This document shows positions 55,771-64,000 of a stretch of 64,000 nt of DNA, piece after piece. Origin of the DNA: Plasmodium coatneyi (Eukaryota > Apicomplexa > Aconoidasida > Haemosporida > Plasmodiidae); contig NC_033559.1 in NCBI RefSeq assembly GCF_001680005.1, positions 558,001 through 622,000 on the forward strand, in the 5' to 3' direction. The notes beneath the pieces are model-generated. The model was not told the origin of the DNA and searched no databases. It worked only from the letters and a program-made list of their open reading frames with translations. Within the stretch, counting starts at the first letter, position 1, and each line of letters begins with the position of its first letter. The position numbers and the translations under genes are program-made.

Positions 55771-57201
55771 CTATTTTCTCCTCCTTTCACTCTTAATGGA
55801 GGACGAGTGCGGAAAGGCCTTTTTCCCGCCGCGCGTGGAGTTCTGTTTTTCCTTCATTGCCTTATTTTCGTTGCTTATGAAGAAACAAAAAAATAGGGCA
55901 TATCCCAACAGCTTGAGGTTCTTAATCAATTGGGAAAATAAATTATTTTTTCTCGGACATGTTGAGTTTTCCTGCTCGGCAATTTTTCTTTGGTGATATT
56001 CTTCCCCTTTACACTTGTGTCCCATCCTCAAGTTGTGCGAGCGGTTTTGATGGTTTGCCCCCTGGGGGTGGTCTCGCCGGTTGAGCTGGTCAACAGGGTC
56101 AACGCTAAATCTGCCGCTAGAACCACTTTCACGCTTACGGGGGAGACCACCAGAGGCAACGGCTCCCCTATTGGAACCCACTTCACGGAAGGGTCTTCTA
56201 AGGGGCCGAAAATAATGGCTGCATCTTTTTCTCAGTTCTGCCTCCATATAGGACCTATTCGTGAAATACATGCCTTTCAAATAATTATCGAATTCCAGTG
56301 AGCATCTTTTGTTCATATAGACATTACCCTCATTTGGACTAACGGGGTCTCCTGCATGAAGGCACCTACTGTCATGCGGCTGACAAAAGGGGTGACAAAC
56401 GTAACGAAATGATCCATTTTGAATATCATAGGGGCAGGCATAACTGAATTGATTGTCTTTACAGTTTTGCCCCCCACATGGGTTATAGTAATAGTGCATA
56501 CTACTTACATGGACTAGCGGGTTGAAGTTACTTATGCTACTTTTTTCCAGAACCTTCCCATTGCTTCTTTCCAGGTAGATATGGTTTGGCATGTACACCA
56601 CATGGTCGTCTTTTTTTTGTTTTTCCTCTTTGGCATCGTTCGTTAAAGCATTTTCCTCTGTGCGTCTTTTCCCATACGCTTTGGGAGGCATAACGAATCG
56701 TCTATCCTCTTGGAAGACATCATTTTGGTTCCTCCTGATCCTGTCCAACTTTAAATTATGTTGCCAGTCGGATGCTGATCCTGGGGAATCTTCACTGAGG
56801 GAATATTTCCTCACTGCAAAGTATTTGTAGTTTGTTTCGTACATATCCTCAATACTGTCATTTGAAGACACAACTGTTTCAGTGCTGGACATGATGTTGT
56901 AATGCTCTGTATCGTTGCGGGGGGATTCCAGGCACGTATCCTCCTTAGCATTGGACTCTTCCTCCATCTTGGTTTCAACCTGACTTCCCTTTTGATGGAA
57001 TGTTTGCTTATAACCTGTGTAGTCCTCACGTATGCGATACCTTTTCCTTGTTAAGTCTTTTAGCACATGGAAGTTTCTTCCCAATTCTGTGTACCCCTTT
57101 GATTCGTCATGCCCTTTCACAAGTTTTCCATTTTTACGTTTCTCCTTGGAATTCCTCTCCTCTATGGCTTCAATTTCTCCATCGACCAGGTTAACGCGCA
57201 T
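55771..57201 (-). CDS. Unrecognised Plasmodium protein, 476 aa
   Basis: An ATG at 57201 opens a single-exon frame of 476 aa. The N-terminal 230 residues are charged (Glu/Lys/Arg), with SDWQHNLKLDRIRRNQNDVF and RRFVMPPKAYGKRR standing out as the most conserved-looking parts. A Cys/His-rich patch follows at about 240-290 (CGGQNCKDNQ, CPYDIQ, CHPFCQPHDSRC), which may bind metal but fits no zinc-finger spacing that I know. After a basic region there is a short hydrophobic stretch, LLGYALFFCFFIS, near residue 435 that could be a membrane anchor, and a basic C-terminus. I do not recognise the family and assign no function. Confidence 0.7.
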   Translation of the reverse strand: MRVNLVDGEIEAIEERNSKEKRKNGKLVKGHDESKGYTELGRNFHVLKDLTRKRYRIREDYTGYKQTFHQKGSQVETKMEEESNAKEDTCLESPRNDTEHYNIMSSTETVVSSNDSIEDMYETNYKYFAVRKYSLSEDSPGSASDWQHNLKLDRIRRNQNDVFQEDRRFVMPPKAYGKRRTEENALTNDAKEEKQKKDDHVVYMPNHIYLERSNGKVLEKSSISNFNPLVHVSSMHYYYNPCGGQNCKDNQFSYACPYDIQNGSFRYVCHPFCQPHDSRCLHAGDPVSPNEGNVYMNKRCSLEFDNYLKGMYFTNRSYMEAELRKRCSHYFRPLRRPFREVGSNRGAVASGGLPRKRESGSSGRFSVDPVDQLNRRDHPQGANHQNRSHNLRMGHKCKGEEYHQRKIAEQENSTCPRKNNLFSQLIKNLKLLGYALFFCFFISNENKAMKEKQNSTRGGKKAFPHSSSIKSERRRK

Positions 57202-58821
57202 TTTTTTTTTTTTTTCTGCCTTCCTTTAAGCTTGATAGTTCGTTTTTATTTACTTCCGTTTGGCTGGTCCTTCTGATGAATGCTCACGTTTCTGCACTTG
57301 GTTGGCTTGCAATTTTGCGCCAGCTGTGCATCCGCGTGGCAACTGTCCCGCATGACATGTTCCGCTGTTCCGTCATTCGTGTGGCTTTGTCTTAACGTTT
57401 CGCGGAAAAAGGGAAAAAAAGAGAAAAAACGAAAAAATGGTACAAACTCGTTTCAAACGTGTTATAGAAAGATCCCCAAACTTTATTTCGCTTGATGAAT
57501 TGCCCACTCCACGCAAGGTACCAATCGAAAATAAACGCCCGCGCTTGAAGAAATTCCCCTCTCGCCGTGCACATCACGCATGCACTCTCGCAGGATGTTT
57601 TTTCTTCTGACGAAATGGCCTTTTTGCAAAGCGCAAAGTTTTCCACATTAACGGAACCTCTCATTACACTCCTACGCGAATGTCTTCCTTTTTTTACGCG
57701 CAGTTGTACATTGTAACGTACAAATATTATCACAAGGTCTGACAAATGTGTAAATTATTAGTAGGGCATATTTTTTAAGAAGTCATTTTCACCGAAAGGG
57801 TGTCACTGTGCCCGAAAATAAAGGGCTGATAAATTTAGCGCTTGTGGAAGATTAATATAAACAATTTTAAAAGCGCATTTAGAAGGAGTACATAGGAACT
57901 GAAATGAATCCCGTTTATGTCTTTTTTTCCACTTTCCAAATTTCTACGATCGAACTGTTCTTTTGTGCAGAATTAAAGTTGATTTAAAGTAGACACAAAA
58001 AAAAGACATGGCATCATGTGGTCCACAATTTTACGAATCAGCCCACTTTTTTTGATTGAACGATTTGGCAACACACTTTTAAAAAAATTCGCCCCTTTTT
58101 GTATGAACCATTCAGAAAAAAAAAAAAAAAAAAAAAAACGCCAAATTAAGCTAGCTTATAGTTATTTTCCCCCCTAAGGTTATTTCCCCTTCGTTTTTAA
58201 AACCACCTCCCCATGAGCCCCCCAAACAAGGCTTGTTACAAATTCAGGAGAAAAAGCCTCTTGGGTAACCCCCAAAGTGAAGCACACATGCAAAATAAAA
58301 AAAGGGCCACCTTTTTAATGACCATGGTTTAATCCATATATCCGTTTAAATGTATTTACACGTGCTTTTACAAAATGGACAAAATTTAATTCAAATGTGT
58401 GTATGCGCATTTTCAACGCGTGGGGATATTTATCGACATAAAAATGAAGTGGATCACACATCAATGTGAATGATAAAGGGTTAACACCAACTGTGTCGTG
58501 GTGATGGTTGTGCGTAAATCAAAAATAAGAAAAAAAAATCCACTTTGTGTGTGTAGCTCATTGGTGGGAAGAATAGTCCATGCGAAAGTTACACGATAAA
58601 TATGGATATTCACCACGTGAAGTCTCGCGTAGGGAACAAAAAAAAAAAAAAAAAAAATGAAAGAAAAATTCATCCCGAAGGGCAGATCGCATTTACGGGG
58701 GCTTCTTACCCCGTGCAAAATTAAAACGCTACACAGCCCGTAGCATTAAAGTACACGCTGTGTCCACATGGCGAGATTTGGATGCCCCTCAAGGGTAACC
58801 CCACTTGACAGCGCCACAGCT
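57202..58821. other. Intergenic, about 1.6 kb
   Basis: 5' region of the gene at 55771 and 3' region of the TFIIIC gene. It contains poly-A near 58114-58138 and 58638-58657. The minus-strand frame at 57392-57745 is Arg/Phe-mixed without motifs and is not annotated. Nothing else is seen. Confidence 0.45.
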
Positions 58822-61800
58822 TCACTTTATGTGGGCCCGCCTTAGCGTCACCGACCGGACGAACAGAATGTCCCTAATTTTGGCGATGTCGTTGCTGTTC
58901 ATCCACCCGTAATCCTTCGTACACACGTCCTGCGTCTTCAAATTGGATAAATAATCTGCGACGTTGTTGTCATATATGTCTATGTACTGATATATCGTTG
59001 AAAGTTTCAGGGGGCTCACGGAAAAGTGGGACTCCGCTGAAAAACTTTTTCTCAAATGAAAGGTGATTGATTTTTTTAAAAACTGAAAAATGTCATTAAT
59101 TTCTTCATCCATCTGGGGAGTAATTTCATCATTTGAGGAGGCAGCACTTGAATATATGTCGAACATATTTTTAAGATCATTTATGTCCTTCGGGTATTCG
59201 TTACTCGTTGGTGGATGGTAGCCAGACTTGTCCCCATGGGAGATATTACCCAAATGGTCGTCATAAGGTTGGGAGAAACTTTGCGACAATTCGGAATATA
59301 TGTTAAAATCTCTTTTTTCGTTTTCATCCCTGTGTTCTTGGTCCGTGTGAGGTTCTGTTTTCACGCTCATTGTGTTACTCCCCTTTTGCGAAGTGTCCTC
59401 TCGTCTGCCCTTTTTATTTGCTTTCCTTGTACCCGTAGTATTTACCTTTTTAATAATTTTTGTAACTACCCTATCGATAAATTTTTTTCTCTTTAGAATA
59501 ATTCTGTTCATTTCATTTGCACTCTTCATCTTAACCTCCCTAAAGTAGTTGTCCCTAAAATCTATGGTTTGGTAGATATAACTGGAGGGGTCCTTCCGCG
59601 GGTCGTAGCCATATTTACAATAGGTGCGTCTCCAGGGTCCATCCGCAAAATAGAAGCAAATTCGCGAGAAGCAACTCTTCAGACAGTATGTGCTCACACT
59701 GTCTAGATGTTCCAATATGACTTCCTTTGACCAGATGGGTCTCACTTCGAACAGATCCTTTACCCTTTTATATAACTTATCGGACACGTATTTTTTTAAT
59801 GCAGAATCGAATGGGATACATGGAAATGTGGGGTCGTCAAATTTTGCTATCGGGTTACAATGGACTGTTTGTTTACTTACTATAATTTGGTTGCTCTGCA
59901 TTTCTGAGTGGTTTACACTTCGACTTGCGGTTCTAGATTGGCTAGTTTCGTGGTCGTCCTGAGGGTGGCCGCTCCTTGGGGGGTATCCCATCAGCAGCTC
60001 TTCCCCGTCGGAGTGGTCATGCGAACGGTCATCACAATGCACACCTGCAGCATCGCTATACTCACCCACGGTTTTACCCAAATGGTCATGATTTTGCACT
60101 TGTTCCTCGACCACCCCGTGCACACTTGGGGGCATCCCAACCACCCCCTTCACTGTGGAACCTGCCGGCGCTCCCTGTTCAGTTCTGTTAATGATAAGCT
60201 CCTGAATGAACTTCTCCATTTCTTCTTTGCTCGCTTCCACGTTGGAACAAATCGGCGCAGTAAATTTGCTTATTAAATATCTGTACTCCCTGAGATACCT
60301 ACCCGTAGTTGTGGCTTCGTAATTTCTGTAGAAATAAGGATTGGTACTTTTGCTATGGATGCAACAGTTCAATTCGTACCCTTCGCTTTCGTCCGAGGAA
60401 AATTCACTTTCCTTAACATGGTCGAATAATTCAATATTACTTTTACAGCTTATGATTTTCTTGTACAATTCATTGTAATCTGAGTCCGAGAAGTAGTCAT
60501 CCTCTTGGGTACCCGTCTGCATCATGTGGTTAAACCTGGCGTCGTCAAAAGGGGGTGGTCCTGCAGGTGGAAGTTGCGCTTGGACATATACTCCTGGATG
60601 GGTTTCCGCCATGGCAACGTTCATTCCGTTGCTGCACATGGGGTTTCCCACATTTTGTCCCATTTCTCCAATCGGCATGTCCGTTATGTAACCCACCGGG
60701 TTTTTTTCCTCCTTTTCTCCAATGCCAATTCGGTGGAGGCCATCTCCGTTTGAACTGGGCACAAAGAAATTCGCATCATTTTTGTTACTTCCACATTTTG
60801 GTAAAAATAAATGGACGTCTTTATTATGCCCCACGTGATTGTTACTGCTTATATTTGGAGTATAGCCTGGTTCGTAGCTAGCCATTTTATCACAACCATA
60901 CACCTGTGCATTTAGGTTCATCATGTTCGAGGTTTGCCTCATATGGTTGCACATCTGTGTGTCCATCATGTTGTTCCAGCTGTGTGTTTCACGATTTGAA
61001 AGGTAATCCATGTGGGGTACATTTTGTCCTATCGCCCTGTCGGTTAGCAGTTCTCCACTCTGAGAAAACGTGCTCGGGAAGAAGTGTTCACCCCTGCAAT
61101 CTGGTAGAGGATTTTCCAAATGGTCAAAGGGGTCATGTGATCTTCCTTCCACTTCCACCACTCCTTCGGCTGATTTTTTTTTTTTTTTTTTTTTTTTTCC
61201 CCCTCTCCTGTCCCCCCCTCGTTAAGTAGTGTATATAATTCGTGCTGTAATCGCGCCTATTATAAAACGTGGGAATATAGTAAAAGTCGATCATGTTGTC
61301 AAAGTAGTACATGTACCGAACAAACCCCAGGAATTCAAATTTGTACACATTCTTCCTTGTCCTTTTAACTTTAATTAACACGTTGTTCACTTTTGCCGAA
61401 TTGGCTGACACGAAGGAGGAAAACATGTCATTGTTGTTAACTCTTAAGATTAAATTTTCGTCATTTATGTGTCCATTTTTCTGAAGATGAAATAATTCTG
61501 TTATTTTTTTTATCCCCCCTAAGCTTTCCACGGCTGATAATCCTCTGCTTCCTTTTTTGATCCTCCCTGGGATTTCCACGCAGATATATTCGCTCTTCCT
61601 CACCTTATCAAAGTAGACGCTTTCGTTTCGTTCTTTTTTTTTCTTCCTCTTCGTGTAGACGTCCTCGCTGGGCGGATCGCCTTCCTCCCCGGGGATCGCT
61701 GCGGTGAGGGGGTTTAGCAGAGCGGTTAGTAGAATTGACATCGGCACGGTTTGAGGCACAGTTAAGCGCTCATCTCGGTGTGCACACAGCTACACATGCA

Positions 61801-61868
61801 AAGTGCACATCGGGACCATGGCAATCCCTTCTGCCTATTCTGCACTTACCTTCCTCATCGATGGCCAT
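58822..61868 (-). CDS. Transcription factor IIIC subunit 5 (tau95/GTF3C5-like), with apparent frameshift
   Basis: Exon 1 is 61868-61850 (MAIDEE, donor GTAAGT). The 151-nt intron ends CACCGCAG and exon 2 runs from 61698. Conserved N-terminal parts are YICVEIPGRI, VESLGGIKKITELF and ENLILRVNN. The C-terminal domain has FEVRPIWSKEVILEHL and GPWRRTYCKYGYDPRKDP followed by YQTIDFRDNYF, which is the clearest hallmark of the GTF3C5 family. The protein binds the A-box of tRNA genes as part of TFIIIC in the nucleus. Between the two parts lies a 25-base A run (T on the plus strand, 61174-61198). There the first frame runs into a stop, and the second frame continues in frame if the run were one base shorter, giving about 964 aa. 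I read this as a homopolymer length error or indel, since no GT donor fits a short intron. Confidence 0.88.
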
Positions 61869-62636
61869 TTTGCACTTTAGCGGCTGACAATACTTCCTCA
61901 GGGGGGAGAGTCAACACGTAGGCCTCCCCCTTCTCTGCAGCGCCCTCTATGTGGTGTACCCTTTTGGGCACTTTTCCCCCTTTGCAAATTTCACCGCGGG
62001 TACCGTTAGTGAGATTGCCCCATTCCCCCAATTTGTGTGCAGACGAGGGGAGCAAGCGGCATCCCCAAAGGGGAGAACAACACGAATGCTGCGTCAGAAG
62101 GTTCACACGGATGGGAAAAATTAATAAACGAGGAGAAAAAAAAAATTATGAACACTTCAAGTGGAAAGTAGTAAAAGTGGCATAAATGACAAACTTGGCG
62201 GAGATGCGTTTACCCCCCCCTCTTCTACGTCACAAAAAGGAAACCAAATTTTGTGCTGCAGAATGTGCTGAATAGGAGGGCTTGCACAAAATTGTGTTTC
62301 GTTCGGGACGGAGCAAGCCGCTTCGAAGAAAGGCACCCATATTGCCTACGCGTAATTGCGAGACGTACGTTGAAAATACGTTTATGTAGGAAACGCTACA
62401 CCCAAGTGTGATTTTCACAAGGAGAGCATAAATCAGTGGAGACGAGAACAAAGGAACCATGGAACGTGGGGAGGGGAGGAAAAAATTGCCGAACGGGGGT
62501 TATCGTATTAGCAGAAAATTGGAAAGTGCGGCGTAAATTGTTGCTTGGCGTGTAGGAAGGGGGAAGGAACAAATAGGGTAAGAATAACCGCAGCTTTGCT
62601 CGGCTTGCCACCCCAAGTGCTGCACACAAATGTACA
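61869..62636. other. Intergenic, divergent promoters
   Basis: Shared upstream region of the TFIIIC subunit gene (minus) and the gene at 62637 (plus). GC is higher than in the antigen island. No coding frame is supported. Confidence 0.5.
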
Positions 62637-63923
62637 ATGCTGACGCTGCACAGAATAAAAAGAATAAGCAACGCCCACCGCCTACTGCTGAACGAAGAGA
62701 GAAACAAGATTCACGTGGTCATAAATGATCATGAAGACTTCCTACGAAATAATAACAGCAAAGCGTGCAGGAACAAGTATAAAAATGTAGGCAACCTTCA
62801 CAGAATCATCCATACCGGGGTGTTAAAAGGGCACAAAAATGTGTACTTCTACAAAGGTTTATTGCGCGTCGCGGAGAAGAGAAAAAATGACCTAAGTTTA
62901 CACCAAATAAATATAATTCTAAAGGCACTCCTACGGGGGAAGATTTATAGATATGTCTCATTTCACTCGTTTGAGATGCCCATTTTGAATCACCTAAATT
63001 GGCTGAGCGGATTGATTAACCATGTGGAGGAAGCAGACAAGTATAAAAAAATCCATCTGAAGGAGGGAGAACACATGTTAGGGAAACACCAACCCAGTGG
63101 GGGAGACCCTTCCAAAGTGAGGGAAATAATTTCAGACCAATTCGACATCTTAGTTGATATATTCAAAAGCTACCTAAAAATTCGGAATTTTCATTTTCCC
63201 TTTTTAAGCCAAACGATTTTCTTCTTTATAGTTAAAAATTGCCAGTACCTACCAGATGGGCAAAATTTATTGTCCATTTGGGGCATGTACGTGAAGCGAG
63301 TTCTGTCCAACCACCGTGTGGTGAATCCAACGGAGGGGTGTCCACCCCAAATTGGCAGAAATCAACAAGCAGGCGTATATTCCAATGCGTATCTTTTTAT
63401 CCCCCCGGTTTGTGCACCCCAAGGGGAAGAATCACCAACGGTTAAACTGTACAGATATAAGTACATGCATAACATTCACGCAAAAACGGTAAGAAATTAT
63501 ACCATTGTATTAAAAAATGAGAAGACGTATAAAAGGGGAGGGGAAAAAAATCATCCCTGTAAACCCATATTTTGTAAGAATGGAAATCTCACTCTTTGCA
63601 AATATATGGTTATGCTCATTTTGAAGCAAGACAAATTAGCTACCTACTACAAGCTGCTCAAACAGAAAAGGACACCTTACAAAAATGGATACCTTTCAAA
63701 TGGCTACTTGTACAAAATGAAGAACACAAATATGGTGTTGGATTTCCAGTCGAAGAAGTATCTAATCAAAGTAGGGTTCGTGCACAATCGGGCGTTCCTC
63801 CGAGGGGAAGGGTTTAACAAGGATATGGTGACGAATGGACATTTCCTGCGAAGCGTTTCCAACTGGATGTCAAAGCTTAAAATGAGGTGTCGCCTCCTTA
63901 GCGGGGGCATAAACCCGGATTGA
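62637..63923 (+). CDS. Unrecognised Plasmodium protein, possibly mitochondrial
   Basis: A single exon encodes 428 aa from the first ATG. The N-terminus MLTLHRIKRISNAHRLLL is basic, amphipathic and free of acidic residues for its first 18 positions, like a mitochondrial presequence. The body is Lys/His/Leu/Ile-rich with helical segments (LSLHQINIILKALLRGKIY, HLNWLSGLINHVEEADKYKK, VDIFKSYLKIRNFHFPFLSQ) resembling loosely conserved helical repeats. I see no catalytic motif. Organelle RNA-binding repeat proteins have this look, but I cannot assign it to a family. Confidence 0.65.
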   Translation: MLTLHRIKRISNAHRLLLNEERNKIHVVINDHEDFLRNNNSKACRNKYKNVGNLHRIIHTGVLKGHKNVYFYKGLLRVAEKRKNDLSLHQINIILKALLRGKIYRYVSFHSFEMPILNHLNWLSGLINHVEEADKYKKIHLKEGEHMLGKHQPSGGDPSKVREIISDQFDILVDIFKSYLKIRNFHFPFLSQTIFFFIVKNCQYLPDGQNLLSIWGMYVKRVLSNHRVVNPTEGCPPQIGRNQQAGVYSNAYLFIPPVCAPQGEESPTVKLYRYKYMHNIHAKTVRNYTIVLKNEKTYKRGGEKNHPCKPIFCKNGNLTLCKYMVMLILKQDKLATYYKLLKQKRTPYKNGYLSNGYLYKMKNTNMVLDFQSKKYLIKVGFVHNRAFLRGEGFNKDMVTNGHFLRSVSNWMSKLKMRCRLLSGGINPD

Positions 63924-64000
63924 TGGCAACTTCAGTGGTACTGTCCGATCACGCAAGTGTTACACTGACAACACGAACTAGGCGAGCCAGTCTTCCCCGC

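Noticed and set aside
61133..61250. A short intron in the TFIIIC subunit gene removing the A run
   Set aside because: There is no suitable GT donor before the run, and an A run on the coding strand is not a pyrimidine tract; a one-base length change explains it more simply.

Overview
This 64 kb window is eukaryotic chromosomal DNA from a simian-clade malaria parasite. It has spliced genes with GT-AG introns, long A and T homopolymers, a plastid-targeted ribosomal protein, and two variant surface antigen families, SICAvar and KIR. SICAvar is characteristic of the Plasmodium knowlesi / P. coatneyi lineage; the sequence alone does not let me choose between those two.

Layout. The left edge (about 355-3102) is a conserved ABC half-transporter gene. 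From about 4.4 to 40.3 kb the chromosome holds an antigen island. It contains a short SICA-like gene with a PIR-type tail (4819-6415, minus), four KIR genes on the minus strand (6965-10424, 11128-13689, 25246-27066, 28650-31518), a broken KIR (15037-16102, minus), a complete five-exon SICAvar (19110-23522, plus), a further minus-strand KIR (33560-35858) and a plus-strand KIR (37975-40309). From 41.5 kb to the right edge the gene order returns to conserved single-copy genes: apicoplast ribosomal protein L1, a Qa-SNARE, a triple CCCH zinc-finger protein, a PAC3-like proteasome assembly chaperone candidate, an unrecognised protein, TFIIIC subunit 5 (with a one-base homopolymer frameshift), and an unrecognised possibly mitochondrial protein.

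I rebuilt exon structures from reading frames and splice phase. Five of the seven KIR genes carry two KIR domains in tandem: four as separate phase-0 exons and one fused into a single exon. The most unusual feature is a micro-exon encoding collagen-like Gly-X-Y triplets between the second KIR domain and the membrane stalk in two of them. It is 72 nt at 29621-29692 and 36 nt at 7816-7851, so both are multiples of 9 nt with both ends in phase 1.

The spaces between antigen genes are structured. There are interstitial degenerate telomere-like repeats (about 17.1-17.85 kb), a GGATTTCGCATTTTAGGG-type repeat at three places, and a conserved element of about 70-100 nt at three places, each 3' of a minus-strand antigen gene. 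There are also SICAvar 3'-flank relics without a gene (one pair facing each other), a pyrimidine minisatellite, and large segmental duplications linking the KIR genes at 11-14 kb and 25-28 kb. Together these suggest an actively recombining internal antigen island between stable core genes.
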